Positions 34,080 to 47,478 of a stretch of 64,000 nucleotides of DNA are shown in pieces. A program made the translations under genes and the position numbers. The DNA comes from Gyrodactylus bullatarudis (taxonomy: Eukaryota > Platyhelminthes > Monogenea > Gyrodactylidea > Gyrodactylidae), in assembly GCA_012064415.1 (NCBI GenBank), contig SSNU01000469.1, forward strand, positions 62,001-126,000. Reading direction: 5' to 3'. The notes beneath the pieces were generated by a model. It worked only from the letters and a program-made list of their open reading frames with translations, did no database searches and was not told the origin of the DNA. Within the stretch, counting starts at the first letter, position 1, and each line of letters begins with the position of its first letter.

Positions 34080-36440
34080 TCAATAATTTCTATTGTGATG
34101 TGGAGGATAGTAACTTGGGTGATAGGGATTTGAAGGTGGACCATTATAATGATGCATTGGTGGTGGATAGCGTCCATGACCTGGAGGGGGTGGAATTGCA
34201 CCAACTGCCCTAGGAATTGGAGCTGAATGCCGGTAAAATTCGTTTCCATAGCCAGGGGCTTGATCATAATGAGAATTTTGAGATGGTCCTTGTTGACGTA
34301 AATTGTTAACATGATTTGGAATGAGAGATACTTGTTTTTGTGATTGCAGATTTGAAGGTCTTGGATTTTTTGGCGACTGAGTGTTATTCTGAACGTTAAT
34401 CAAGTTATCTACTGCTTTTTTGACGACAGGATTATTCAGTGCGTTGTTTAGACTTGATAAATTTGCAGTTGTTTGGTTGATAGGAGTGATGTTGGATTGA
34501 AGATGGTTATTCCCCTCTATAATACTGATTTCATCCATATTTTGAACGCCATTAAGTCTCATCATGTTTTGATTATTATTCATAGAAGGATTTAATCTTT
34601 TCAAAGGAGATACTTTGGGCTCATAGGAATTTGTTGTTGGTTTGACAGATGAAGTTACATGTACTTTTCTTGAATCCCCCATCATCTGATTTGGATATTG
34701 CGGATATGTATTCTCCATAAAAATAGGCTCTTTGCTCATCATAGATTCTGAGCAATTTATATTCGTTGATACTGATGGCGCATTAGGCTCGTAAAGCATT
34801 TTTAAGATGTTGTTTTTCAGCTCAGACGGATCTGACTTTGAGGAGTTATCTACCTCCTTAGAGTAGCTCACTATTTTTAATTGATAAGATAATTCAATAG
34901 AAAGCATATCTTTGAGCAAAGTTTTTAACAAAGATAACTTTATTGCTATATCGATAATCTTATGTAAAATTTGTTAGCAGTTACGTAAGAATTAATTTGA
35001 ACATTAATTCATAAATAGAAGCACAAATATTTTATGTTAATTTAAATTTTAGTTTTACAGAAAATGTGCAAGAAATTAATTGATAAACATAAAACTGTAC
35101 CATTCTTGTTAACTTACCATCAATAAAATTAGATTTGGCACCCAATTTGCAACGTCTCATATCTATAAAGTTGGCTATTTCATCCAGTTCACCTATTGAA
35201 ACGAGTCTATTATCAAGGACCATTTGCATGATAGCTCTTTGATTTTTTGTAGGAGGAACTATTCTAGGATCTATGTCCATGTCATAGCTTGCCTCTGGTG
35301 CAGCATATCCAACATGATCAGATTTAGAAGAATGTTTACTGTTGCTTCTTGAAAAAGAGCTTGAAATCTCTTTAGGGTCCTTTTCAGTTTTTTTGTAGCT
35401 TTCTGATTTGCTAAGACTAGTACTACGACTACGATCTTTGTTTGACTTTGATGAATCATCTTTAGACTTGGAAATTTTAGCAGGTGGAGCACCTTTTTCG
35501 TTAGAATGATCAATTGGAGGGCTAATGGGCTTTTTCAAGCTTCTCGAATCGGTAACTTCAATCAAGGTAGGTTTATTCTGGATTACCTTTGATAAATTGT
35601 ATTCATCGAATTTCTTGCTTATGAGTATCAAAGCATCAGACAAAGGCATATTACGATGCTCTATATATAAAGATATATTTTAATACCAGATTATGAGAAA
35701 ACTAGTAAAAAAACTCACCTTGTGGAGTTTTAGAGAATAATACTCTTACAGTGCACGAGCTTCTCATATAATTGACATCATTCACAATAACAGCGAGTAG
35801 AGCTCCATTAGCGGTAATGTCTTCAACACAAGAGGGTAAATGGTCAACTGATAGCAAGACCATCATGTGTGATGTTGGGGGTCGATTAGAAGATGAAGAG
35901 GCTGACTTAATTTTGTTTATTTCGCTTCGAATCTTTTCAGCATAGCTAACCAGTTCTCTTGAAGTGACAATAATAGCGATTTCATAAGGAGGCGCTGATG
36001 TTGTTAATTTCTTTTCGTTTTCTCGAGGTCTGCAAGAAAAAATGTGAATAAATAAAACTTCAGGAGTTGAAATCAATATTTTCATTGAAACTAACAAAAT
36101 GCTAGAGGTAAAAGATATTAATAATTAAGATATTTTTCTCATATAGGCAGCAGATTTACCTTGGCAATGATAAGTAGTCAGAGCCCAGAGAGACCCTCAA
36201 GGGCTGCCTTTCAAACATCATGGAGTTTGCTTTGCTAATTGCTTCATGACATTGATCTTTGGTGGCATATTCAATGATCACAAAACACTTTTTTCGTGTG
36301 ACAGATTTTATGTAACCATATTTGCTGAACAACTCTCGGCATTTTGAATTTGAGAACAAATTTTTATGAAAATTCTCGATTATAATACTTCTCGAAAGTA
36401 TATTAATATCGATATCGACACGCTCACCGAGAATCTCCAT
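34080..36440 (-). CDS. NCOA5: Nuclear receptor coactivator 5 homologue (NCOA5)
   Basis: Four exons (36160-36440, 35719-36029, 35118-35660, 34080-34945) give an open frame of 666 residues. NCOA5 is a nuclear RNA-binding coregulator. Residues about 15-90 form an RRM (SIIIENFHKNLFSN, then KKCFVIIEY). Next is an anticodon-binding-like domain (YEIAIIVTSRELVSYAEKIR). It ends in SCTVRVLFSKTPQ joined to EHRNMPLSDALILISK, matching the vertebrate SCTVNIMFGTPQEHRNMP. A short helical block (LVSIGELDEIANFI) corresponds to LTAEETDKIINYL. The C-terminal 250 residues are Asn/Gln/Pro-rich and probably disordered. Divergent from the DCAF4-like gene, 114 bp away. Confidence 0.88.
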
Positions 36441-36554
36441 TAAATAAAACCAAACTGCTGACTGTAATTAAACAAAGCTTGAAATTAGTATGTATTTTGA
36501 GTGTTTTATTTCAGGCGTGCGTACGAATTCAATTCATCATTGAATGGACTTTTC
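36441..36554. promoter_or_regulatory. 114-bp head-to-head region between NCOA5 and DCAF4-like gene
   Basis: The two start codons lie back to back 114 bp apart. If a noncoding first exon of the plus-strand gene exists (a TTTCAG acceptor sits near 36514), the true promoter is compressed further into the NCOA5 5' region. Confidence 0.5.
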
Positions 36555-37778
36555 ATGAAGCGCATAGGCAATTATGTCTATGATGAAGTAACCAAAAATT
36601 ACTATAAAATAGATCCAAACTATTACCCGAACAACGAAAAACTCCCTATTAAGATTGACAAAAAAATTACTTGCATAAATGGAAGAATTTCAAGATGCTT
36701 GAACAGTTTTCTACAACAATCTCAACCCACAAATGAGAGATCATACGAAAAGTTTGTATACTCGAATATAAATTACAGTAAAGAACTTTTTACTAGATTC
36801 AACTTTGTGTCTTTAAGTTTTTTACAATATTCTACACCATCATCTAAATTTGAATGTATAATCAATTCAATACCAAACTCAATCATTGCAAATCTATCAT
36901 TACTATCATTTGAAGACAGTAAAGCAATAGAATACATAGCTCAACCTTCTTCATTACGAGTTGATGTCAACCAAAGAACCTCAGTTTTTCAATGGCTTGT
37001 TCAAGACAGTCTATACTTGGTAGAAAACAAGTCAAGCGTTCAGATTATTGATTGCAGTGATCCGGATATTCGTCGTGTTCCTCATGAAATTGGTAAGCGT
37101 GATGGCTATCGATTCTTGGCTGATTTCAATTACTATCCTTATTTAATTCTTTATCGGTTTCATGGAGACTTGATCGTTAAGAACATTTCTAATGATACTG
37201 AAATTCCTTTAGTGATTCGCAAGAGAAAATATAACTATATAACAATGTCATCTGAAAAAGAAATTTACTCAATCGGTTTCATCCGAACTCAACCATTTGT
37301 AGAAAAAATCAATGTTCATGACAAGTCAACTTGTTTGTCAATTTCCAATTTCTCTATTGACAATCGCATTCAGCATCCATGTTTTCTTACTAAAATAGAC
37401 GATACCAAAGTAGCAATGTCATATATCAATGGATCCTTCAAAATATACGATGAGAGATTTCCCAATCAAGCCTTTATAACGCATCTAGAGGAAGTTTCAA
37501 AGCATCCGAATACACTAGATAATGTATTTAAAAGAAAATTTTTTATATCACAGTCACGAAATTCCATGGCAATACAGACAGGCAGTCTAGAAGAGAACAA
37601 AGTTAAAGTATTTGATTTGAACACAGGGCAAGCCCTGAGATCATTTTGTTTTCAAGCTGGGAATCCTTCCAATGCATACAGTCCATTTTTTATTGCGTTC
37701 CACGATATTCAGGAACACAAATATCAATCTCCTAAGCTGTACATTTTTAATAGAAATAATATATACGTATGTAGATAA
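36555..37778 (+). CDS. DCAF4: WD-repeat protein, DCAF4-like
   Basis: DCAF4 (WDR21) is a substrate receptor for the CUL4-DDB1 ubiquitin ligase. This single exon encodes 407 residues from the ATG at 36555; the frame is open 54 bp further upstream without another ATG. Near the N-terminus NYVYDEVTKNYYKIDP matches the small motif that precedes the propeller in DCAF4 (FYFDPEKKRYFRL). Degenerate blades follow (SVFQWLVQDSLYLVENK; VAMSYINGSFKIYDERFP, with the D-x-R of a DWD-like box). The end is VKVFDLNTGQALRSF, then KLYIFNRNNIYVC, matching the family's terminal blade. Sequence is strongly diverged. Converges on the kinesin gene, 80 bp away. Confidence 0.6.
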   Translation: MKRIGNYVYDEVTKNYYKIDPNYYPNNEKLPIKIDKKITCINGRISRCLNSFLQQSQPTNERSYEKFVYSNINYSKELFTRFNFVSLSFLQYSTPSSKFECIINSIPNSIIANLSLLSFEDSKAIEYIAQPSSLRVDVNQRTSVFQWLVQDSLYLVENKSSVQIIDCSDPDIRRVPHEIGKRDGYRFLADFNYYPYLILYRFHGDLIVKNISNDTEIPLVIRKRKYNYITMSSEKEIYSIGFIRTQPFVEKINVHDKSTCLSISNFSIDNRIQHPCFLTKIDDTKVAMSYINGSFKIYDERFPNQAFITHLEEVSKHPNTLDNVFKRKFFISQSRNSMAIQTGSLEENKVKVFDLNTGQALRSFCFQAGNPSNAYSPFFIAFHDIQEHKYQSPKLYIFNRNNIYVCR

Positions 37779-37858
37779 TGAAATACTCCAAGAAATACTC
37801 TTCAATTTTATCTTTCGATTTTATAATCTTGAAAACAGAAATTGCAAATTTTTTTCAT

Positions 37859-40800
37859 CTATGAATCAGTAATTTTCTTTCTCCGGTTGATCTTTGATCT
37901 GTAAAAAATAATATTTTGAGCAGAATGAATTTGGGAATAATTAAAAAAGTATATTATTATGACTATTTGTAGTAGGTCGGAGAAAAAATTAGAATAAAAA
38001 TCTCTCAATCAAAGGCTATTAGCCTTAGGCTAATATAGTTTACTCACTTTAATTGTCCAGCCATGAGGGGATTAAAGGCATAAAGCCAATCAAATATTTC
38101 TAACTGACGTTCCTTCAAAGTGGTTTCATTTGGAGGACTCTCAGTTCCCTCCTCTCCTAGAAATGTTCTCACATGAATTCTTCGTATGCAATTTCCTTCT
38201 AATTTGATGAGCATTGTGAAATGTGGCATTTGTCCCTGTATGCAGGCTTTGAAAGAGTCTGTTGAGTTAGCAAGGTTTTGGGTGCTAGATGAAATAACTC
38301 CACTTGCTGATCGGTTCATGTAAATGCTATCGTTTGATTCAGTTTCCTCAAGTGGAGAAAATACCTCGTAACTGTTGAAATTATAATACACATCATCAGC
38401 TTCATGGTAAAACTTTAGTGTAAAACTTACTCGTATACAATGCGTAAATTTGATAAATTCAAAATTTTATTTTCCACATTAACTGAGTCAGAGAGGAAGA
38501 GAAAGATGAACGGACGTTGAACTATGGTCCAATATTTTGTCCATTCTAATTCCCCAGCAGATTCATAACAGTAGAATAAATAGCCCTTTTTGCTAACTAC
38601 AGGACTAACCCGAATCTGACAAAAAAATATCTTATCGTACTTGATTATTATAACTGAATGAAATTCTTACCTCATAACACTCTCCGAATAGTCTATTATT
38701 ATTCTCAAGGCAATTTATGGAGTAATTACTTTCGGAAAATAAGGACTTCTGCATTGAAATGTTCATTTGGTCTTGAAAAAATACAGAATGATTAGACATA
38801 CAGTAATTGAACCAAGTTAAACTAATTGATACAGTCGATAAAGTTGGGAAATATTTAAAAAACTATACTACTCACCATCATATTCACATTTTTCAACATC
38901 ACAGGCTTCTTCATTGGTGCTAGATCCCATTAGCTTGTTGATCTAAAGAAATTAGATAATTGCTCGGAAAATTCAAAAATAATCTTACGTTTCCAAAAGA
39001 TGCATTTAAGATTTCTAAACATTTCATTTTCATTAATTTTTCCCTGTCAGTGACTGAATTTTCCAAATTTGAAGATTTTTCTGTGATGGATGATTCTGAT
39101 TCATTCGAAATAGAAGCAAATATTGATCCAGACATGGGATCATTTGTTCTTCTGAAAAATGAAAACCATTAACGGAATGAAAAAAACATTACTTATTCTC
39201 AGATTTGTTCTCATCGATTCTTTTAGCACGTTCATGAATTATTTCTTGATCCAGAATTTTGAGATCGTCACTTTTCTTCTTTTCTGATAATTTTTCCCTC
39301 AACAATAGAACGTGTCTTCCCTTTTCTACCATTTCCAGACGAATGAGACGATCAAGTTCCCATTGATGTTCAAATATTAGCGAGTCAGATCTCGGACGCC
39401 AACCCTTGATATTTTCTTCCCCTCGGACATATGGAGTTGTAAAGTCGACAAGCTTATTGAGTGGAGTTGTCTTTTGATTATTGAGTAAGCCTAAGGAAGT
39501 TAGTTAGTTAAGCTCATTTAGAAATCTCTCAAAAAATGTATCATACTTTTATTCTGTAAGTATCGTAGTTGAAGGTCAAAAATTGAGGAAACATGATTGA
39601 TTTCATTTGTCTTGGTGAAAGAGGTCAAAAGATTTTTAAAGGACCGTGGAAGGACACTATCCTGATTGCGTGGAAGAATATTGATTGATAAATCTTTGGT
39701 TAAACAGACAGGCTTTACACAGCCTTCAATTTCAAGATAACAGGTCATTGTTATGTACATCTTATTGCCTGTTGGGGATACTTTATCGAATAATTGAGAA
39801 TTGTGCATTGAACTATCCCAGGACATTTCGAAACGATAAAATAATCTGAAACATAAAAAATCAAAATAGAATAGAATTCAATTATTTATATTAAAAACAT
39901 ACCGATCATCATTTTGGACTTGAAAAGATCTTTTATTAATAATTGATAGGGATAAAATCATTGAATCAAGATCAAGACTAGAAATTTCCAAATTTTGTCG
40001 AACTCGTCCAATAACAAATTCATGGATATCCTTTACAATGGATTCTTGAGCGATATTTTGACGATCTCCATTTGACCTTTCATGTACAATAGTGACAGCA
40101 ATTCTACGCTGAATGCCCTGGTGTATTATGAAAGATTTGCTAGCCTCTTTACCGGCCTTAGTTTCAACTTTTACAGGAACATAACTATTGATAAAATTCA
40201 TGGTTTTATTCAAAATTGATGAAATCTAATCAGTCACTCACTCGCCATTCGAATCAATTTCAAGGATTTCAATCCAAACTAAAAGATCATGTCTTTGGAT
40301 AATTATACCCCTGTAAAATATATATCGTATTTTGGTGAATATTTTATAACAATATTTTTAAATTTAACAAATGGTCCAGAATATTTTTTCCCTCTCTCAA
40401 TATTAACAAATATATATTCTATCAAGAAAACTTAATCAAGATAATAGTCTTGTAAGGAATAGGATAACACTGTGCAACAAATTTAAAATTTATGTCTTGG
40501 ATTCTGACGAAAATCTCATTTCTAGTTCACTTTTTCATGCTGATTTCAATGGTGTTATTTATTTTTCTCTCAAAATGAGCAGGAAAAAGTTATGGCAATT
40601 AAAAGTTTATAAAAGCACTTAGGCAATAAACTTTTATACACACACTAAATAGTGTGGTACACTATCGTGAAACGGCTCAAATTGAAGGTGAATAAATTTC
40701 TAATCTAACTAGAATTTAAATTTTCCCAGAAAAACTTTTTCGGTGACTCAAATCCACTTTAAACTTTTAAAGCTTCAAAATGTATACTTTCCCATTAGTT

Positions 40801-43800
40801 TTTAAAAACGAATTTGGTATCAAAATATGTAAAATAATGAGGGGATTAAAATGAGATTCTTACCGAAAATATTGCTCCAAAAACAAAATTTTATGGTCTA
40901 AAAACCTTCAAAAACTCAAATTTGAATCTAAAATTGTATACCAGTTGTGGGGGTGGGAGGGCAGTGTAAAAATAACATGTAAAATATATAATTTCTAAAA
41001 CAGGGGGAAAATGTAGACAGAAGCTTTGTAATGCCTAAGGAGTGTTCTTTCGTTTATATTTTTGCCTTCTGATTTTATTTATTTTATACACTTACTTGAC
41101 TTATCATGGACAACTGCTCAACCTGTAGAAATCATTTTTGTTTTGCCTGTGGAAAAAACATACCAAACAAGGAATTTATTTCTTTATCAGATGAATTTCT
41201 TGAATCTTACAATGAGAAAATCTACTGCCATCTCTCACCAAACTTTTTGGAGTTTAGTCCTGCTAAAGTTTGCAAGAACTGTGATCATACAATAAGGTTC
41301 AGAAACGATTGTAAAATTAATCGTATTAATTAATATTAACAAATATATATTCTCTCAAGAATACTTAATCAAGAGGATAGTCTTGTAAAGAATAGGATAA
41401 GCTTACGTATTTATAGTTTGAACATTATTATCTGGGCGTGAATTTCCATTTGCATAGGATTTAACACTCCTTGACTTTCTGTGGTACAAATAAAAGTGGA
41501 CGATTAGGCAGTGATGTTACGAAACTACATACAGTTTCTCATTGTATTAGATACAATAGACTTACTCTTGAAACATAAAAGAACTTGGCAATGAAGTTGG
41601 ACTGCCAAGGGACTTTTGAAAATGTCCCATCGTTTCGATTATCATTGGTCGATTCCAAATGTAATCAATAAAGGCACGAGTAACTGTCAAAGAGAACTGA
41701 AAAGTTAACAAACATAATTAATTATATTTAGTCAAGATACAAGTTGATGTAGAGAGAATAGGAAATTTCTTACCTCTTGAACATGGTAAAAACCGAGAAT
41801 TTGTGTTGATCCGGGATTCTTAATAGGCTCAGTTGAAAAGGATTCCTCTTCGTGATTTTGCAAAAACATTTGACAGAAAACATCAGAAAACTCAGATCTT
41901 ATACCAAATGATTGAAGTATGATTATTCGAAATGAAAACTCTGTGCCTGGTTTCAAATGCTTGTTATGTAAATTTGTATTCTTTGCTAGGCTGTAGTTTT
42001 CTTCAATTATTTTATTAAGTCTTTCATCAACTTGAGATGCTGTAAAATGTAAAAATGAATATAAGATACAAGTTCAGAACAAGGATGAAAACTTGCAAAA
42101 GATATTCTCATTTGAATTGAAAAATTGACGATCATAGTCCTCTTCGACACCATCAACTAGGGTTTCATTGCGTTCAAAAGAGGGCGGAGAATGATAATTT
42201 GAATCGATCATGCTTATATTCGGCTGGTCACCACCAAATAATTCCTTTGAAAGATTGTTTGAATTTTCTTGTTGATAAGTTTCATATTTAGCAGGAAAAA
42301 ACTATAGGGGTAAAAGAAGGTTTTCATTTGAGCTAAAATCTTAAATTTAACTACAATTAACTGATTCATAACTACTTACGGTTTTCAAGTAATCTTGATC
42401 TTCAAATACAAGTCGAGCTGAAAAATTTGAACTCTTCTTAGAGATGACCTCAAGGAAAGGTGTATTGGGAGAATTTTCACATGTATTCGAAAGTTTTCTA
42501 GATTCCTCTTCACATGGCGATTGATCTAGATTTTTAATGATCGGTTGGACTGCAACCCGGAGAAAACCGCAAACTGACCCTTTTTCATTCACTATAGCCA
42601 CTTTATTGATCACTGTTACTCCAAATAATAAATTTCTCAGGTAAACAAAAGATCTGAAGAATGAAAATGCATCTGAAAAAAATACAGATTGCAAAAATGA
42701 AATTAACTTACTTTCCAATGCTTCTAAACCATGGTGATCTATCATAGAAAGGATCTTTACATAGAATTTCATCAGATCGAACATTTCCAGTCTCTGATTC
42801 CTTCTGGTATATCTTTCTGATTATTTTCAATCTTTTTCTAAAAATAAAATAATAAAAGTTTACAAATACTTTTCTAAAATTTAAAGAGGAAAATTTATTC
42901 ATTGTAAGAGCAATAAATATTAAATGAGAGAATTGACATGATACAGCACATCTACACTGTTGATTCTACAGTATCCCAGTGTATACCCCGAGTGGATTGA
43001 GCATTGATTTTTTATTGGTAATGATCGATAAATTATTTGATTACAATTATCCTCCTATGCAATGCATGAGGATGTTTTAGGCATAGATCAAATTTCTTTT
43101 TCCACTTTCTACATCTGAAATCTATCCTAATACAGGCAAGAACGATGGTCAAACTAATAATTTCTCCATCTCTGTCCCGAACGAGAATTATAAAATTTAA
43201 AATATGCTCAAGTTGTTTCTAAATTGAGTAATTTGCTCGATTAAAATATACAGGAAAATACGATAATGAAACCAACTTGAATTTGTTCAATGTCCAATAG
43301 TGAACTGCTCCATTCTTCCAGTCTTTAACTTCAATAGCAACAATCGTTTCAATGTTTGGGTTTTTCTTCGATCCACCCTCTTTACTGTGACTATTATTCC
43401 TTGGGTTATCCTCTTCAATAATACTACTGCAGCTACTGGCATCGGAACTACTTATTGTAGTTCCTGTGTCATGCTTTGACAAAAACTCTGCATCCAAGGG
43501 AGTATAATTTGTATTACTCATCAATATGAATTGATATTCCACTTCCTTGTTTAGTTCGACACTCATTGCATTGGCCTCCTTTAGCAATACTGCATTTGAC
43601 CAGAGAATATTCTAAGTAGAGAATATTTTACGATCAAATCAATAGATAAACCTATAGTTAATGATCATTATAGCCTACCTTAATTTTCCATGCCGGTTGA
43701 ATTTGTATGCGGAAATCCTAAAAAGAATTAGAAAAACAAATTTCCGGTTACTACATGAGAGCTTCATCTACCTTTAAGCATGTTGTCTTTGATTTACGCC

Positions 43801-46800
43801 ATTTTGAGTAAGCCCAGCTAGCAAGTCTATAATCCTTGGAATCCCAAGTGCTGTCGGGATAGACCTCTTCATTGTCACTTTTTGGCTCATCTAGAATTAT
43901 AATTTCAGTATTTTAAACCATACTGGAAACTGATAAATCATGAATATTTTAAAAATGGAAGTAAAATTTCTACCTATATCATCTGTATAAAGTCTATAAT
44001 GTAAGCTCAACTATAGTCGGGAATATTCTGAAGAAAACTTTTACGCAGTATAGTTTTGATATTTTAAATCCAAATTGAAAAGCTGTTTTCCACTTAATGA
44101 AGGAAAAATCATTCTTACATCTTGCTTCCCATTAATACAGTATATGAGAAAAGGAAAAATAAAATTCATACATTGTATCGGGAGAAATCAGAATAGATCA
44201 ATATTTTCTTGCATAATAATTAGAACAGAAAAAAGAGATTCAATCAAGTGAAACTCAAAAATTTCTTTAACTAGCTCATTCGTGTTATCAGTGGTTGCTG
44301 TTTGGTCTGAAAAGAAATCATTGGACCTACCCAAATGACTGGAATCCAGGTAGTAAGAGTTGTACATTGATGTGAGATTCGACTGACGCTCCACTTGGTC
44401 TTGTAAATCTTGAATCTTTTGTTCGTATTCCTAAGTGAGTGTAGGAAAAAAGTTAGAATTGAAGAATTTGGCTCTTGATGCAGAAAACAAAAATAACTGG
44501 TTGATTAAAAAAATTATAGTACTCACTAGTTTTTGCTGTTCAAAGATTCGATCACTCTCATACTTTTCTCTTCGATATTGTTCTTCAAGTTGAAATATAC
44601 GAGTGCTCATTTCACTCTTCAGATCGACTCCTTGTTTGTCAAGAAGCTCAAAGATGGCAAAATTCCAATCTATTGTCTCATTCACACTGCCTGGAATCGA
44701 AAAAATGAATCATAAAAATTTAGTTTTTATAATTTGACATTGATTCACTTGTCATATCATTATTACCCCCGAGTACTTTTTTTTGACGAGCTGAAAAAAA
44801 ATATTATTATTACAAACTCATCATATTTGGCAGTAGGATATGAGAGATATACCTTGTTTTGGATTGTTGAAACGAAACACGTGATTTTTCCCCAATATTA
44901 TTCTTGCTCCAGTTTTCAGCAGTATTTCTTCATTTTCTTTGACGCGACTTCCGTTTACATAGACTTCAGAATCATGGCAAGAGATCAGCCTGACCTCATC
45001 TGCAAAAAAAATAGTCAATCTTTATTATCAAATCGATTTACTCTTCTTCTCCATGTTATCAAATGTTCAAAATTTATTCGGAAGATAAAGTAAATATCTT
45101 TTGCAGTAATTTATACTGTATCACATGGGAATTTTCATTGTTTGAATCATATTTACCTGTCTTGTAATTGAAAATACAATGAAGATCTTGAATTTGTGGT
45201 CCCAAGAGATGAATGCCACATTCTTTATTCTTGCCAACCCTGGAAGAAAAAAGTTCAGTTTAATTGAACCGACCTTTGGAAAATTTCCCCTAAATCAACG
45301 ATAAATCTCACCTTGTTGGTCCCTCTTTTATGTAGTAAATTAGACACTCGGACATTGTCGGGTCCTCATTCAAGTTTACCAAATGTGGAGTCTATAAACA
45401 GACCAATCAGCATTGTACTGACAATAATTTCAATTCGGAATACTTACATTCTTTGGACTAAAGACTCCAGATAGACTTCCATCATCCTTCAAATCGATGC
45501 CCAATTCAAGTAAATCTTTCTCTCTGAAATTTCAAAGAAATCAATCACATCATCAGTGTAAAAGTAGATGTATAAATTTATTTCTCCTAATCGCTGTGAA
45601 TTTACTTCCTTTTAACATCAAAATATTTTTATATTCCAAGTCTGGAATAATAGAGGGGAGATGGGAGATAACTTTACCTTTGGACACGAAGATCATCACT
45701 TTTTTTGAGTTTCTCCTCATATGTTTCGTTGAGTTGGGCAATCAACTTTTCTGATGATCTCAACTTGTCGATAGCATCAGTTGCACCCTCAGAAATGTTT
45801 CCCTTGATGTTAGAGAACATTTGACTTCTTGTCATATCCGCCAATGAGTTATCAACGACTGAAATTTTTTCCAACTTGAGAATTTCCTTTAGGCGCATAA
45901 CTTCTTCTTTTAGATCTCTGATTAGTACTGAATTCGGATCTTCATTGACGATAGCCTTGCAGACAATCTGTTTAGCACGATCAGCATAGCGTAAAGTTGA
46001 CAGAGTCTCATCGTAATTTATATCTGCTGGTGAAATGGCAGCAATCATGGCTGTTAATGCGTTTCCACCTAAAATTGATTAAATATTTTCTTCGTATTTA
46101 TTCTTGATGGAAGATAACAATAAAAATTGTATTATATTCCCCAATGTATTTGGATGGATAGATAGATATTTCATTTTAAATCAATCTTTTTATAGAATTA
46201 TGATCCTCAAGTGAATTGTGACCTACCTAAATTTTCTTTCAATAGCCAGGTTAGAACGGAATCTCTATATGGAATAAATTCCATTTTTTTCTTCTTTTTA
46301 GCTAGATCCTTGCCAGAGACTTCAGCCAGCATCGAGATTACTTTACCAAGTGTTGTCAGGGATTTGTTTATGTTAGCACCTTCCTTAAGTCGTGTGCCGG
46401 TAGCTCCAGTAGAATCAGCTCGTTCACTGCCAGCTAAATCAACTAGACTTATTTTGCTGACCCTCTCAGATTCAACCCCCTGGTGAATTGTCTTTTGAGT
46501 CAAGGTTAAAGTAAGAACAGCATGCGATCGACTTGAAGACTCATTCATGTTAGTTGCAGCGACAGTACGGGCCTTATTGCCGGTATCTATGATTTCATTG
46601 ATCTCTACAAAACTTCTAACCACACATTTTGACAAATCTTCGACATACGGACCGAATGATGGATGTTCCCGGACCTTCAAATTTTGCTTGTTCTTTGGAT
46701 TCAACAAATCTTTGACACGTTCACAGTAAATTTCCATGTAGGAAAGTTCCACTATATTTTGATGAGTACTTTCTCCCTTTTCTATATCAATGAGCTCAAA

Positions 46801-47172
46801 TAAATGTCGACAGAGCCTAGGAATGATTCCTTCATGAACTCGATCGTTAATCTTGCCCATCATTGTATAAGACTTTCCAGCACCGGTCTGTCCATACGCA
46901 AATATACAGACGTTATATCCTTCCAGTGCATGATTGAGAATTTCTGATCCCAAATCTTCGTAGACCTCTTGTTGACTGACAAAGGGAGTTTTGGCATCTT
47001 CTGAATGGGACCAATAGCTATAATCATATTCAAAAGTTTTTGCTGATTCTCCAGAATTAGGGCGATATATTTGAGTGGTCTTGTCCCTCATTTCGATAAT
47101 GCACGTGGATTTTGCGTTAATCTCACGTTTATTAAATGGACGCACACGAACAGCAACCTTTACAGACGACAT
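37859..47172 (-). CDS. unc-104: Kinesin-3 motor, unc-104/KIF1A type
   Basis: Axonal and vesicle transport motor moving to microtubule plus ends. Exon 1 (46227-47172) and exon 2 (45678-46068) encode the motor: P-loop GQTGAGKS, switch [10 protein letters not shown], switch [10 protein letters not shown], and the Lys-rich K-loop ([20 protein letters not shown]) typical of kinesin-3. An FHA domain follows ([20 protein letters not shown] to [14 protein letters not shown]), then a short coiled coil. Further conserved KIF1 blocks are [70 protein letters not shown] and [12 protein letters not shown]. The C-terminal PH domain ends [18 protein letters not shown] after QLK overlaps a GTGAGT donor. Splicing to a last exon at 37859-37898 gives the family ending SKINRRKK. 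An insertion sits in an intron at 40.4-41.4 kb. Confidence 0.93.
40399..41402. repeat. Intron insertion flanked by 70-bp direct repeats, with a Cys-rich ORF
   Basis: Bases about 40399-40469 recur with a few changes at about 41332-41402 (both contain AATATTAACAAATATATATTCT and GTCTTGTAA..AATAGGATAA). The 0.86 kb between them contains a plus-strand ORF at 41106-41333, which has CSTC, CFAC and CKNC cysteine pairs. It lies in an intron of the kinesin gene, antisense to it. The direct repeats look like a long target duplication or a local tandem duplication that trapped the insert. Confidence 0.65.
41106..41333 (+). CDS. Cys-rich hypothetical ORF, 75 residues, antisense in kinesin intron
   Basis: The ATG at 41106 opens a frame with [14 protein letters not shown], then [15 protein letters not shown], then [11 protein letters not shown]. 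The CxxC pairs suggest zinc binding. It probably belongs to a mobile-element protein; I do not recognise the family, and it may be a fragment. Confidence 0.35.
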   Translation: MDNCSTCRNHFCFACGKNIPNKEFISLSDEFLESYNEKIYCHLSPNFLEFSPAKVCKNCDHTIRFRNDCKINRIN

Positions 47173-47478
47173 GATGAATGAAAGCTATCGTCTCAGTATG
47201 ATTGATGAGCAAAACTTTTATTAACTCATTTTTCATCAAACTTACATTCTAAATCCTTCCTCGTATGGAGTATGAGAATAAACCAATGAAATTAAGCTTC
47301 TCTCTGATTGGAGGAAATTCATCAGTCTATCTATCTTTAAATAACAATATCAAATTTTTGCATTTTGACAACTCTCTTTTGAATGTATGAAATAAAACAT
47401 TGTTAACCAATTTCCAAATTTTTATTATACTAATTTCCCAAATTTAATGAATATAGATGAGTTAAATAAAATGATAAG

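Noticed and set aside
37859..38046. Ending the kinesin at the TGA after QLK (38044)
   Set aside because: The stop overlaps a GTGAGT donor. A downstream exon supplies the conserved SKINRRKK ending, so I extended the gene, though the earlier stop remains possible.
40930..40965. G-rich run as a G-quadruplex
   Set aside because: Only three close G tracts are present, so the usual four-tract rule is not met.
44734..45093. Plus-strand ORF of 119 residues
   Set aside because: It is antisense to FHA-domain exons of the kinesin gene and has no motif of its own.
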